From: Pseudomonas sp. N40(2020)
Lineage (GTDB): Bacteria > Pseudomonadota > Gammaproteobacteria > Pseudomonadales > Pseudomonadaceae
Direction: 5' to 3'
Length of the DNA: 64,000 nt
Assembly: GCF_014472415.1 (NCBI RefSeq)
Contig: NZ_JACSZV010000002.1
Location: forward strand, 124,001 to 188,000
Every line of letters starts with the position of its first letter. Position 1 is the first letter of the stretch. Below the pieces are notes generated by a model. That model had not been told where the DNA came from. It made no database searches and saw only the letters and a list, made by a program, of their open reading frames with translations. Below are positions 1-9,125 of this stretch, piece by piece. Both the position numbers and the translations under genes were made by a program.

Positions 1-210
1 CCAGGCCCTGCGCTGCCTCCGGGCATCCAGAAAAACCTGGCGCGCGGCAAGCCGCTGCCGCCGGGTATCGCGAAAAAACTCGACAATCGCCTGCTTGGCC
101 ACCTCCCGCGCTATGACGGCTACGAATGGCAGCAGGCGGGTACGGATTTGATTCTGGTCGCTCTCGCCACGGGGCTTATCTATGAAGTGCTCAATGGTGC
201 CTTTGATTGA
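1..210 (+). CDS. C-terminal part of a CigR-like / RcnB-type protein
   Basis: The first 70 codons in frame 1 run open to a TGA at 208-210; the start lies outside the window. The visible 69 residues repeat a PPGI(A/Q)K-type motif twice (LPPGIQKNL, then LPPGIAKKL), followed by LPRYDGYEW and a hydrophobic C-terminal segment ending in NGAFD. This pattern is known from the small exported proteins annotated as anti-virulence regulator CigR family. The C-terminal segment could be membrane-associated. A strong terminator follows 17 bases after the stop, so the transcript ends here. The function in this organism is not shown by the sequence; the family call rests on the repeated PPGIAKKL motif. Confidence 0.65.
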   Translation, partial: PGPALPPGIQKNLARGKPLPPGIAKKLDNRLLGHLPRYDGYEWQQAGTDLILVALATGLIYEVLNGAFD

Positions 211-226
211 TTGCAATTAAGTCATC

Positions 227-254
227 AGCCCAACCTTTTCAGGTTGGGCTTTTT
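227..254 (+). terminator. Rho-independent terminator
   Basis: A perfect 10-bp stem (AGCCCAACCT at 227-236, AGGTTGGGCT at 241-250) with a TTTC loop is followed by a T run. It lies directly after the CigR-like gene and separates it from the ABC transporter gene. Confidence 0.92.
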
Positions 255-330
255 AATACCTTGAAGAAGTCGTAGCAGGAGCAGCGGAGTACCATGTCGC
301 GCTCTATTCACCTGCCGAGCTCAATGTCCT

Positions 331-2142
331 ATGCCTGCTTTTTCCCGCGTCACTTCGTTGCTCGACCAAGCGCAACGCGCCTTGCGATTGGTTTGGGGGA
401 CGTCGCGCGGGTTGTTTCTGGGCTTGGTGCTGGCGACATTGATTGCAGGTGTGCTACCGGCACTCGCGGCATGGTTGGGGCAGCGGATTGTCGATGCAGT
501 GGTCGCAGCCATGCAGTTGCACGCGCAGCAGGGTGATGCGCCGTTATGGCCGGTGTTGCGTTATGTGCTGCTGGAGGCGGGTGTACTGGCGTTGCTGTCC
601 GCTACACAACGGGCGTTGTCGGTGCAGCAGTCGTTGTTGCGGGTGCAGTTGGGGCAGAAGGTCAACACGTTGATTCTGGAGAAAGCTCAGACCCTGTCAT
701 TGGTGCAGTTCGAGAACTCTGAGTTCTACGACAAACTGGTGCGTGTGCGTCGCGAAGCCTCGACACGGCCACTGGCGTTGGTCATGAAGTCGCTGGGGCT
801 GATCCAGAACCTGATCATGCTGATCAGCTTCGGTGTGCTGCTGGTGCATTTTTCCCCGTGGGCATTGGTGCTGCTGGTTATCGGTGCGTTGCCGGTGTTC
901 TTCGCCGAGGCGCATTTTTCCGGTGATGCTTTTCGGCTGTTCACCCGTCGCGCGCCGGAGAGTCGCCAGCAGAGTTACATCGAAACGCTGCTGTCCCACG
1001 AGGCCTACATCAAAGAGGTCAAGCTCTTCGGTTTCGCTCCGCTGCTGTTGCAACGCTATCGCGACACCTTCGCCAAACTCTATGCCGAAGACCGGCGACT
1101 GACGTTACGTCGCGATAGTTGGGGGTTCGGTCTCGGCTTGCTGGGCACGGCGGCGTTTTACGTGGCGTACGCCTGGGTGGTGATCGATGCGGTGCATGGC
1201 AATATCAGCCTGGGTCAGATGACCATGTACCTGGTGCTGTTCAAACAGGGGCAAAGTGCAGTCAGTAGCAGTCTGAGCGCAATCAGTGGTTTGTACGAAG
1301 ATGGCCTGTACCTCACGAGTCTTTATGAATACCTGGCCGAGCCGGTTCTCGCCGACAGCGGTCACCTGACTGCCGGCGCACGACCGGGCGATGGGTTGCG
1401 CTTCGAAAACGTCGGTTTCCGTTACCCCGGTGCAAGTCGTGCGGCACTGGAAGGCATTGACTTGCATCTGGTGCCGGGCAAGAGCATGGCGCTGGTCGGG
1501 GAAAACGGCTCAGGCAAGACCACGCTGATCAAGTTGCTGACCCGGCTCTACCGTCCCGATCAAGGGCGGATTCTGCTTGATGGCAGCGATTTGCAGGATT
1601 GGGAGGAAACCACGTTACGGCAGCGCATTGGCGTGATTTTCCAGGATTACATCCGCTACCAGTTCAGCGTTGGAGAAAATATCGGCGTCGGCGACACGCT
1701 TGCGTTCAACGATCAACAGCGCTGGAAAGAGGCCGCAGCTGAAGGCATGGCAGCGCCCTTTATTGAAGCCCTTGACCGTGGTTATGCGACACAACTGGGA
1801 CGTTGGTTTGCCGGTGGTCAGGAGTTGTCCGGCGGGCAATGGCAGAAAATTGCCTTGTCCCGGGCCTATATGCGGCGTGATGCCGACGTCCTGATCCTCG
1901 ACGAACCGACGTCAGCCCTTGACCCGGCGGCAGAGGCGGCAGTGTTCGAGCATTTCAGCCAACACACTGAAGGGCGCATGACCTTGCTGATCTCGCACCG
2001 TTTTTCCAGTGTGCGCAATGCTGATCACATCATTGTCTTGGAGCAGGGCCGGATACTCGAGCAGGGCGGCCACGAAGATCTGATCGCCGTTGCAGGGCAT
2101 TACGCCCAACTGTTCGATTTGCAGGCCCGTGGCTATCGCTAA
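331..2142 (+). CDS. ABC transporter, fused permease and ATPase (half-exporter)
   Basis: This 603-residue protein has an N-terminal type-1 exporter membrane domain (about residues 1-320, several hydrophobic segments starting near residue 25) and a C-terminal ATPase. Walker A (GENGSGKT) is near residues 390-397, the signature LSGGQ near 500, and Walker B with the D-loop (VLILDEPTSALD) near 520. A switch histidine follows in LISHRFS. The length and layout fit homodimeric exporters of lipids, peptides or drugs, but no neighbour identifies the substrate. The gene stands alone: a terminator precedes it and it converges on the hydrolase gene, overlapping its 3' end by 4 bases. The start chosen is the ATG at 331; a clear Shine-Dalgarno is not obvious upstream, so the start is moderately sure. 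Confidence 0.85.
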   Translation: MPAFSRVTSLLDQAQRALRLVWGTSRGLFLGLVLATLIAGVLPALAAWLGQRIVDAVVAAMQLHAQQGDAPLWPVLRYVLLEAGVLALLSATQRALSVQQSLLRVQLGQKVNTLILEKAQTLSLVQFENSEFYDKLVRVRREASTRPLALVMKSLGLIQNLIMLISFGVLLVHFSPWALVLLVIGALPVFFAEAHFSGDAFRLFTRRAPESRQQSYIETLLSHEAYIKEVKLFGFAPLLLQRYRDTFAKLYAEDRRLTLRRDSWGFGLGLLGTAAFYVAYAWVVIDAVHGNISLGQMTMYLVLFKQGQSAVSSSLSAISGLYEDGLYLTSLYEYLAEPVLADSGHLTAGARPGDGLRFENVGFRYPGASRAALEGIDLHLVPGKSMALVGENGSGKTTLIKLLTRLYRPDQGRILLDGSDLQDWEETTLRQRIGVIFQDYIRYQFSVGENIGVGDTLAFNDQQRWKEAAAEGMAAPFIEALDRGYATQLGRWFAGGQELSGGQWQKIALSRAYMRRDADVLILDEPTSALDPAAEAAVFEHFSQHTEGRMTLLISHRFSSVRNADHIIVLEQGRILEQGGHEDLIAVAGHYAQLFDLQARGYR

Positions 2143-3098
2143 GAGTCCCGTGCGCTGCGCAGCGCCGCTGGCCCGGCAATCCGCGGAGCAGGTTTGGTCT
2201 GCATCAACGCATCGATTGCCTTGCGATAATTCTGTCCGCCCAGCGCCATGCTGTTGTTGTGCGTGGCGCCCGGTACCAGCAGCAGGCGCTTGGGTTGTTG
2301 CGCGGCGTTGAACAGTTGCTCACTGAAGCGCGACGGCACAAAAGCATCTGCCAGACCATGCACCACCAACAGCGGCATATGAATATCGGCGATCTTGTCG
2401 ACGGAATCGAATTTCTGCGACAGCAGCCAGCGCACCGGTAGCGAGGTGTTGGCCACGGCGGCAGCGACGTCCGCCAGCGACGTGAACGTCGACTCGATCA
2501 CCAGACCGCGCACCGGTAGCGGCGAGTGATTGAGGGTGGCGTCCTGACCGAGTTCGGCCGCCAGATCGATCGCCACAGCGCCGCCCAGGGAATGACCGTA
2601 AATCAGGCGTTTTTGTGGATCCGGTTGCAGCAGTTTGAAACGCTCCCAGGCCACCCGGGCATCTTCGTAAACGCTACTTTCCGATGGCAGATCACCCTTG
2701 CTCTTACCGAACCCCCGGTAATCGATGGCCAGTACCGAGTAGCCCGCCGCGCGCAATTGCTCGATGCGGAACAACTGCCCGGTGAGGTTCCAGCGCACGC
2801 CGTGCAGATAGAGAATCGCCGGTGCGTTGGCTTTTTCCGCCGGCCACCACCAGGCATGAATGTTTTGCCCGGCCTTGAAACTCTTCGGTTGCAGATCGAG
2901 TTCCTGCACGCTGCCGGGCAGGCCGCGATACCAGCCGGCCGTGCCCGGTTCGATGCGAAACAGCAGTTTGCGTTCGGTATGTTCCAGCACGGCACAACTC
3001 GTCGGCACGCCGATAATCAAGGCGGCCATGCAGGCAAACGCCAAGCGGCGACGGCGCAGACGAGTCATGAAGGAAAGGAACATTAAACGTTTCACCAC
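2139..3098 (-). CDS. Alpha/beta hydrolase, membrane-anchored or exported
   Basis: A 319-residue serine-hydrolase-fold protein. The nucleophile elbow GHSLGG is near residue 168 and a late HGLADAFVP / GATHNN region carries the likely catalytic Asp and His. An N-terminal arginine-rich stretch followed by a hydrophobic segment (LAFACMAALIIG) suggests a signal sequence or anchor, so the enzyme probably acts at or outside the inner membrane. The fold is that of the S33/BAAT-like group (esterase, acyltransferase or peptidase); the substrate is unknown. The GTG at 3098 gives the longest form. ATGs at 3083 and 3068 are in frame and still keep the hydrophobic segment, so either may be the real start. 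The 3' end overlaps that of the convergent ABC transporter gene. Confidence 0.75.
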   Translation of the reverse strand: MVKRLMFLSFMTRLRRRRLAFACMAALIIGVPTSCAVLEHTERKLLFRIEPGTAGWYRGLPGSVQELDLQPKSFKAGQNIHAWWWPAEKANAPAILYLHGVRWNLTGQLFRIEQLRAAGYSVLAIDYRGFGKSKGDLPSESSVYEDARVAWERFKLLQPDPQKRLIYGHSLGGAVAIDLAAELGQDATLNHSPLPVRGLVIESTFTSLADVAAAVANTSLPVRWLLSQKFDSVDKIADIHMPLLVVHGLADAFVPSRFSEQLFNAAQQPKRLLLVPGATHNNSMALGGQNYRKAIDALMQTKPAPRIAGPAALRSARDS

Positions 3099-3195
3099 GG
3101 CGCAGACAAAGAACGCTTTTTACCAGATGCCTCGGTCTGCGCGCGATATTTTCGACCACCGTGCATGCGCAACGATTACAAAATGCTGCAACGGC

Positions 3196-4194
3196 TCAGT
3201 CGACCCGCAGCACAATCTTGCCGATATGGTCGCCGGCTTCCATGTGCGCATGGGCCTGCGCCGCGTCGGAGAGTGAGTAAACCTTGTCGATCATCGGCAG
3301 GCAGCGTCCGGCGTTCAGTGCTGGCCAAACGTGCTCGCGCAATGCGTCGGCGATGGCGGCTTTCTCCGCAGTGGTTCGTGCGCGCAGCAGCGACCCGGTG
3401 ACCACCGCGCGTTTGCCGAGGATTGCCAGCAGGTCCACGTCGTTGGCCTTGGCGCCGCCCAGAAAACCGAGCATTACCAACCGCCCGTCCATCGCAAGGG
3501 CGCTAACGTTACCGTTGAAGTACGAGCCGCCCATGATGTCGAGAATCACATTCACACCCTGGCCAGCAGTTTTTTCGGCGACGACTTCAGCAAAATTTTG
3601 ATCGCGATAGTTGATCGCCTCGCCACCCAATTCACGAATCGCCGCACATTTTTCAGGGCTGCCGGCGGTGGCGAAGGCTTCGATGCCGAATTCGCGGCAG
3701 AGCATCAGAGCAGTGGTACCGATGCCGCTGGTGCCGCCATGAATCAATACACGTTGCCCCCGGCTGGCGCCGCCGAGGCTGAACAGATTGGCCCATACGG
3801 TAAAGAAGGTTTCCGGGATCGCGGCGGCCTGCACCCAGTCGAGGCCATCGGGGATTGGCAACGTCTGGCCCGCCGGGACTGTGCAATATTCGGCATACCC
3901 GCCGCCATTGGTCAGCGCACAAACCTTGTCGCCCACGGCAAACTGGCTGACTCCAGCGCCGAGCGCCACCACTTCACCCGCGACTTCCAGGCCGGGAATC
4001 GGGTTCATGCCGGGCTTCATCGGATATTTGCCGGCACGCTGCAAGGCGTCCGGGCGGTTGATTCCGGCGGCATGCACACGGATCAGCACTTCACCTGCTG
4101 CGGCCACCGGTAGCGGCACGCGTTTGGCTTGCAGGACATCAGGGCCGCCGGGTTCAGTGATTTCGATTCGGGTCATTTCGTTGGGTAAGGACAT
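3196..4194 (-). CDS. NAD(P)H quinone oxidoreductase, zinc-type alcohol dehydrogenase superfamily
   Basis: A 332-residue MDR-family oxidoreductase of the QorA/PIG3 type. It has an N-terminal GroES-like fold (MTRIEITEPGGPDVLQ, then RVHAAGINRPDALQRAG) and a Rossmann domain with the nucleotide-binding motif HGGTSGIGTTA near the middle. The catalytic zinc cysteines of true alcohol dehydrogenases are not apparent, which fits a quinone or enone reductase using NADPH. The start was set at the ATG at 4194, preceded by AGGA five bases upstream; in-frame codons further upstream lack a ribosome site. It is transcribed in the same direction as the MFS gene upstream, with a 61-base gap, so the two could be cotranscribed. 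Confidence 0.85.
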   Translation of the reverse strand: MSLPNEMTRIEITEPGGPDVLQAKRVPLPVAAAGEVLIRVHAAGINRPDALQRAGKYPMKPGMNPIPGLEVAGEVVALGAGVSQFAVGDKVCALTNGGGYAEYCTVPAGQTLPIPDGLDWVQAAAIPETFFTVWANLFSLGGASRGQRVLIHGGTSGIGTTALMLCREFGIEAFATAGSPEKCAAIRELGGEAINYRDQNFAEVVAEKTAGQGVNVILDIMGGSYFNGNVSALAMDGRLVMLGFLGGAKANDVDLLAILGKRAVVTGSLLRARTTAEKAAIADALREHVWPALNAGRCLPMIDKVYSLSDAAQAHAHMEAGDHIGKIVLRVD

Positions 4195-4255
4195 GTCGAT
4201 TCCTGTTGCTAGAGGTTCTGTAGATCGGAGCACGGCCCGCAGGCAATGATTCCCT

Positions 4256-5446
4256 TCAATTTGCGCAGCAGCGTTGTTCAGTCGAAGAGGGCAGCCATTT
4301 CAGGGCCTGCTCCAGCAAAAGCGCCACTGCAATCGCGCCGGCAGCGATCACGAACAGCAATGCATGATGGCCGCCCGTGGCATTGAACAACGCCGAATAG
4401 GCAAACCCGGCCAGCGCCTGAAACGTGGCAAACGATACGGTGGCGCGGCTCCAGGCGATTTGTTGGCGATGATGATTCGGCACCAACTCATGCACGCGAG
4501 CCAGGGCCAGTGGCACGATGCCGGGTGGGAATGAACCGATAATCACTGCCAGCACGGCCAGCGCCATAAAGGATTGGGAAATCGCCAACAGGCCCAGCGC
4601 AATCGCCTGCACCACCAATACCAGTCGGATGCCCATCCGTGCGCCAAGCCGATCCGCCAGAAAGCCATAACTCACCGGCCCGACGATTGCACCCAGGCCA
4701 TACATGACCCACACCAGTGCGCCAATATGCGCCCCGGCACCGAGCCCGCGAGCCACGTAATCCACCAGGAACACCATGGCCGGCACCAAACCTGCGGCCA
4801 TAAACGCGTACTGGGCGAACAGCAGATAGACGGCGGGCGGCGTTGGCTCAACGGCCGCAACCTCGTGGGTCGCAGTCGGGTGCGGTAAATCGGAAGGCCA
4901 GCCAAACCAGCTCAGTGCCGTCAGCAACAACGACAATCCGCCCAGCCCCAACCAGGTGGCTTGCAGGCCCAGGCTCAACAGCGGCGGCACGATTGTCCCG
5001 GAACCGGCAATCCCCAGACCGATGCCCAGAAAAATCGCTCCACTGGCCAGCCCTTTGCGGGACGCTGGCACATGAGGCAGTACGGTCGCCGCCACCAGCA
5101 CCATGATCGCGCCACCCGTAATCCCCGAGAGCAAACGCCAGCCAAAGAACCAACTGACTGATATCGGAAACGCACAGGCAAAAAACGCGGCGGTGACCAG
5201 CAGCATCATTAGCCGCAGGGCGTTTTTATTGCCGAGGTGCCGCGCTATCGGTCGGCCGAGCAGGGCGCCAATCAGGTAGCCGACCAGGTTGGCCGCGCCG
5301 AGGTAGACCACATCGTGGGCGGAAAACCACTGCGCCTGAATCAGTGATGGAATCAGCGGTGTATAGGCAAAACGCGCCAGGCCGATGCTGACCAGGCTGG
5401 CGCTGAGTCCCGCGAAGATCGGTAACGCTGAGGTTGATGTACGCAT
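4256..5446 (-). CDS. MFS transporter, YbfB/YjiJ family
   Basis: The 396-residue, very hydrophobic protein has about 12 membrane segments and an N-terminus typical of YbfB/YjiJ MFS proteins (SLVSIGLARFAYTPLIPSLI). The MFS loop-2/3 signature is visible in GALLGRPIARHLG, and a second basic loop in LADRLGARMG. Members are putative effluxers of small organic molecules or of unknown cargo. It is divergent from a LysR regulator gene, with 111 bases between the starts that hold two dyads. That arrangement suggests direct control of this transporter by that LysR protein. The start ATG at 5446 is the only reasonable one ahead of the first membrane segment. Confidence 0.85.
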   Translation of the reverse strand: MRTSTSALPIFAGLSASLVSIGLARFAYTPLIPSLIQAQWFSAHDVVYLGAANLVGYLIGALLGRPIARHLGNKNALRLMMLLVTAAFFACAFPISVSWFFGWRLLSGITGGAIMVLVAATVLPHVPASRKGLASGAIFLGIGLGIAGSGTIVPPLLSLGLQATWLGLGGLSLLLTALSWFGWPSDLPHPTATHEVAAVEPTPPAVYLLFAQYAFMAAGLVPAMVFLVDYVARGLGAGAHIGALVWVMYGLGAIVGPVSYGFLADRLGARMGIRLVLVVQAIALGLLAISQSFMALAVLAVIIGSFPPGIVPLALARVHELVPNHHRQQIAWSRATVSFATFQALAGFAYSALFNATGGHHALLFVIAAGAIAVALLLEQALKWLPSSTEQRCCAN

Positions 5447-5497
5447 GACAGCAATCCTGAGGAAGGTTTATGGCGCTCAGCATATCGGCTATCTTTG

Positions 5498-5543
5498 CTG
5501 CGTTAATGCAGCGATTTAGCGTTATAGTGATGCAGATTTGCAT
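5498..5543. promoter_or_regulatory. Two dyads in the MFS/LysR divergent promoter, probable LysR sites
   Basis: GCTGC-N6-GCAGC lies at 5498-5513 and ATGCA-GATT-TGCAT at 5530-5543. The second contains the T-N11-A architecture favoured by LysR-type regulators and ends 14 bases before the regulator start. Both lie between divergent starts, so autoregulation plus control of the MFS gene is the simplest reading. This is inferred from symmetry and position. Confidence 0.5.
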
Positions 5544-5557
5544 CGGGTGGGGACAGG

Positions 5558-6433
5558 ATGAATTGGGATGATGCACGGGTTTTTCTCGCGGTATGTCGGG
5601 AGTCGACATTACGCGGCGCGGCGCGGGTACTGGGCGTGGATCAGGCCACCGTCGGGCGACGGATCACGGCGCTGGAGAAGTCCCTGAGCGCGACGTTGTT
5701 CCTGCGCACGTCCGACGGTTATGCGCTGACGGCGGTCGGCGAAGCGGCGTTCCAAAGCGTTGAGAAAATGGAGCACTCGGCACTGGAGCTGGAGCGGCAG
5801 ATTCAGGGGCTGGATGATCGCCTGACCGGTATCGTGCGCGTCAGCACCACCGATTCGCTGGCCATCGACTTCCTGATCCCGGCCATCGCCCGTCTGCACG
5901 AGCAACACCCGGACGTGCGCGTGCAACTGGATGCCTCCACGCAGATCCTCAGCCTGGCCAAGCGCGAGGCGGATATCGCCGTGCGCAACACCCGGCCTGA
6001 CAACCCGGACCTCATCGCCCGGCGGATTGCCCGCTGGCCGGTGGGATTGTTTGCGTCACAGGCGTATATCGACGCCAAGGGCGCTCCACCGCAGGGCACG
6101 GCGTTCGAAGGCCATGACCTGGTGGTCTACCAGCCGTATTTGCAGACGAACAAAGACATGACGCTGGTTTCCGAACCGCTGCATCGCGGGCGGATTGTCG
6201 CCAGCCTGAGTTCCAGTCTGTTGGTGCGCCGCTCGATTGCGGCGGGTCTGGGTGTAGGAGAAATCCCGGTGTATATGGGCGAGCGTGACGGCCTGATCAG
6301 GCTTTGGCCGGAGCGCAATCGTCCGCAACCGTATGAGGTGTGGCTGGTGACCCACGCGGACTTGCGCCATACCGCGCGGGTTCGGGCAGTGATTGAGCAG
6401 ATTGTCGAGGCATTTGCGCTGGAGAATGAGTGA
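5558..6433 (+). CDS. LysR-family transcriptional regulator
   Basis: A 291-residue regulator. It begins with a winged HTH (MNWDDARVFLAVCRESTLRGAA... then VDQATVGRRI), followed by the substrate-binding fold from about residue 90 (LTGIVRVSTTDSLAIDFLIPAIA). The HTH resembles the group whose members often control adjacent efflux genes. It is encoded divergently from the MFS transporter, with dyads between them. The ATG at 5558 has a GGACAGG stretch immediately upstream, closer than usual. No other in-frame start lies near. The inducer is unknown. Confidence 0.88.
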   Translation: MNWDDARVFLAVCRESTLRGAARVLGVDQATVGRRITALEKSLSATLFLRTSDGYALTAVGEAAFQSVEKMEHSALELERQIQGLDDRLTGIVRVSTTDSLAIDFLIPAIARLHEQHPDVRVQLDASTQILSLAKREADIAVRNTRPDNPDLIARRIARWPVGLFASQAYIDAKGAPPQGTAFEGHDLVVYQPYLQTNKDMTLVSEPLHRGRIVASLSSSLLVRRSIAAGLGVGEIPVYMGERDGLIRLWPERNRPQPYEVWLVTHADLRHTARVRAVIEQIVEAFALENE

Positions 6434-6615
6434 CGGCTTAAAGCGCTTTGGAGAAGCTACGTCGTCTGACGAAACGCCCTACATCCACAGAGGAATGCGC
6501 CGGCTTGTGGGCTTGGAACGCCGGCCCTATTGTTGATGTGTCTCGCAGCAACAGAAAATTCGCTTGTGAGTGATGCGCCAGGGAAGGTATCGGTAACCCA
6601 AGGAAGGGGATCGGA

Positions 6616-7092
6616 TTGAACGCCAGGGAATTTGAGCAATATCAAAGCACCATCACAATGAGCAAAGGGCATAACACTCAAGCCATGAACGCTATCAGTC
6701 GTGAAGAATTCAACGCCAGGATCGAGACCATTGAGGCAAGGATGGATGCTCGGGTCGAATCTGTGTCGGCGAAAATCGAGGGGTTTCTGGATGTTCAGCT
6801 CGAGCGAGACAAGGCGCTGCTCGACCGCTACAACTCCATTTCTGCAAATGTGCAGCAGATCGCTCTAGAGTCAAAAGAGGCGGTCCGACAGGCCTCTACG
6901 ATCAAGGCGAATTATTGGGCTTCAACCGCTGTGTATTTTCTCGGGATCGTCGGCATAGTCGTGGCGACTTACTACGCCAATCAAGCCAACGTCTATGTAG
7001 CGATTCAAACGACTTTGTCGGCGGTTCAAGCAGGCAAGGACACCCATCCGCCTAAACCTGCCGTGTCGCCATTACCGATCACGCCACAATAA
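6616..7092 (+). CDS. Small membrane protein with N-terminal coiled coil, unknown function
   Basis: A 158-residue protein predicted from a TTG start at 6616, chosen because AAGGAAGGGGA sits five bases upstream; in-frame ATGs at 6658 and 6685 are alternatives. Residues about 25-95 are charged and heptad-rich (SREEFNARIETIEARMDARVESV), suggesting a coiled coil. One membrane segment follows near residue 105 (STAVYFLGIVGIVVATYY), then a short proline-rich tail. I recognise similar hypothetical proteins in Pseudomonas but know no function. It stands alone, with a terminator directly after it. Confidence 0.7.
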   Translation: MNAREFEQYQSTITMSKGHNTQAMNAISREEFNARIETIEARMDARVESVSAKIEGFLDVQLERDKALLDRYNSISANVQQIALESKEAVRQASTIKANYWASTAVYFLGIVGIVVATYYANQANVYVAIQTTLSAVQAGKDTHPPKPAVSPLPITPQ

Positions 7093-7121
7093 AGAACGGC
7101 CTTCAAATGAAGGCCGTTCTT
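7092..7121. terminator. Bidirectional hairpin terminator
   Basis: A 13-bp perfect stem (AAGAACGGCCTTC / GAAGGCCGTTCTT) with a 4-base loop begins inside the stop codon of the upstream gene and lies 20 bases from the convergent pirin gene. The flanking T/A tracts are short, so strength is uncertain, but position and symmetry fit a shared terminator. Confidence 0.75.
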
Positions 7122-7141
7122 GTGGGCGTTGAAACCCTGCC

Positions 7142-7864
7142 TCATGGCATTTGCGGCAATTCCTGAGGCCGCAGATCAAACACCAATACCTCGGCATCCA
7201 CGCCGTTGCTCAAGGTCAGCGCCTGTTCCTCGCGAACCCGCACGCCGTCACCTTCCTGCAACAACTGGTCATTGAGTTCGACGCTACCGCGTGCCACATG
7301 CACGTAGGCGTAACGGTTGGCTTGCAGCTTCAGGGTGGCACTCTCTTTGCCGTCGAACAGTCCGGCATAGACCCGCGCATCCTGGCGCACTGTCAGCGAA
7401 CCATCGCTACCCTCCGGCGAGATGATCAGTTGCAGACGACCGCGTTTTTTCTGCGCGCTGAAGTGCTCCTGCTGGTAGCGCGGTTTGGCGCCGCCGACGT
7501 CCGGCACAATCCAGATTTGCAGGAAGTGCACAGGCTTGGTGGCCGAATGGTTGAACTCACTGTGCGCCACGCCGCTGCCGGCGCTCATCAGTTGTACGTC
7601 GCCTGGGCGGATTACCGAGCCTGTACCCAGGGTGTCTTTATGCTCCAGCGCACCTTCAAGCACGTAGGAAAAGATCTCCATGTCGCGATGCGGGTGTTGG
7701 CCGAAACCCTTGCCGGCGGCAACGCGGTCATCGTTGATCACCAGCAGGTCGGAAAAACCCTGTTCACGCGGATCGCGGTAGCTGGCAAAGGAAAAGGTGT
7801 GGAACGACTTCAACCAGCCATGATTGGCGAGGCCACGATCGGAGGCTTTGCGAAGAGTCAGCAT
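7142..7864 (-). CDS. Pirin-family protein (YhaK-like bicupin)
   Basis: The 240-residue protein carries the pirin cupin metal motif GFGQHPHRDMEIFSYVLEG around residues 50-70 and a second His/Glu pair in SGVAHSEFNHS near 100. The N-terminus (RKASDRGLANHGWLKSFHTFSFASY) matches the YhaK branch, which includes quercetinase-active and redox-sensitive proteins. It is expected in the cytoplasm with a bound metal. The start at 7864 is preceded by AAGGAGA. It is divergent from a GlxA-type regulator, which may control it, although pirins lie next to many regulator types. Confidence 0.88.
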   Translation of the reverse strand: MLTLRKASDRGLANHGWLKSFHTFSFASYRDPREQGFSDLLVINDDRVAAGKGFGQHPHRDMEIFSYVLEGALEHKDTLGTGSVIRPGDVQLMSAGSGVAHSEFNHSATKPVHFLQIWIVPDVGGAKPRYQQEHFSAQKKRGRLQLIISPEGSDGSLTVRQDARVYAGLFDGKESATLKLQANRYAYVHVARGSVELNDQLLQEGDGVRVREEQALTLSNGVDAEVLVFDLRPQELPQMP

Positions 7865-8084
7865 GATGAAATCTCCTTGGGGGACGTGAATTCGTCCGAG
7901 TGAGGAGAAGGTTACTGTTTACTCTTCAAGGCAATAAGTAGATGAAAATTGAAATACTGTCCTGTTTTGGTTGACAGTTGTGTGCGGTCGATCACGTATT
8001 TTTTTCCGACGACTGCGCCGCAGTTGGCCATAATGCTCAGCCTGTCTTGTCCGTTTACCTTTCTTTATCAGTGATGTTTACCTC

Positions 8085-9035
8085 ATGAAAACCGTGGCAA
8101 TGGTGTTGTTCCCCGACTTTCTTCTGCTCGATATGGCTGGGCCGCTGGAGGTGTTTTCGGTGGCCAATCGCTATTTGAAACCGGAGTTGCACTATCAACT
8201 GACCACTCTTGGCACCGAGCGCGGCCCGTTGCGGGCATCCAATGGTGTGCTGGTACACACCGACCGGCATATAGAAGACGCCCCTGAGCGCTACGATTTG
8301 CTGCTGGTGCCGGGAGGGCCAGGGGCTTACAACGAAAGACACCCGGCGCTGCTTGCCTGGCTGAAAGCAGCCGTACCCTGTGCCGAGCGATACGGTTCGA
8401 TCTGCACTGGCGCCTTCGTACTCGGACATGCGGGGTTGCTCGACGGCTATCGGGTGACTACCCACTGGAACTACACCGAACGCCTGATCAAGGCTTTTCC
8501 GAAGGCTAGCGTCGCAACCGATCAGATTTTCATCGAGGATCGCAATCTCATCACCTCAGGCGGGGTCACGGCCGGCATCGACATGGCGCTGGCATTGGTC
8601 GCCCAGGATCACGGCAAGAAGCTGGCCCAGGACGTCGCCAAAGTGTTGCTGGTGGTGATGAAGCGTCAGGGCGGACAGGCTCAGTTCAGCCCTTTGATGG
8701 CAGCGGTCGCCCCTCTGGAAACACCGGTCACCCGAGTACAGAATTACGTGCTGGAGCACCTCGACGAAGCTTTCAGCGTCGAGCGCATGGCTGGGTTGGC
8801 CAACATGAGCGCGCGGCACTTTGCGCGGATTTTTGCCCGCGACATCAATATGACACCCATGGAGTTCCTGCAAAGTGCACGCATCGACTGCGCACGAAAT
8901 CTGCTGGAAACCAGTGATCTGCCTTTGAAAACCGTGGCCTACAAGAGCGGTTTTGGCAGTGTGCGGCACATGCGCCTGTTGTTCGCTGAAAAACTCGGCC
9001 TGACCCCCGTGCAGTACCGCGAACAGTTCAGCTAG
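8085..9035 (+). CDS. GlxA-family regulator (DJ-1/PfpI plus AraC HTH)
   Basis: A 316-residue protein with an N-terminal DJ-1/PfpI-like domain (residues about 1-170, with the elbow SICTGAFVLGHAGLLDG) and a C-terminal AraC double HTH (about 215-315, MAGLANMSARHFARIF, then KTVAYKSGFGSVRHMRLLF). This combination is typical of GlxA/FtrA regulators that respond to nitrogenous or quaternary-ammonium metabolites. The N-terminal domain is usually a ligand sensor rather than an enzyme. It is divergent from pirin across about 220 bases. The start ATG at 8085 has no strong ribosome site. Confidence 0.85.
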   Translation: MKTVAMVLFPDFLLLDMAGPLEVFSVANRYLKPELHYQLTTLGTERGPLRASNGVLVHTDRHIEDAPERYDLLLVPGGPGAYNERHPALLAWLKAAVPCAERYGSICTGAFVLGHAGLLDGYRVTTHWNYTERLIKAFPKASVATDQIFIEDRNLITSGGVTAGIDMALALVAQDHGKKLAQDVAKVLLVVMKRQGGQAQFSPLMAAVAPLETPVTRVQNYVLEHLDEAFSVERMAGLANMSARHFARIFARDINMTPMEFLQSARIDCARNLLETSDLPLKTVAYKSGFGSVRHMRLLFAEKLGLTPVQYREQFS

Positions 9036-9125
9036 AGCGGTTCTGTCCGTTACGCGCACCCGGATGTCCGTGATGCGCCCTGTACGGAGGTTGTGCCGTC
9101 ATCGCAGGCTGCCAAGATAGTTGGC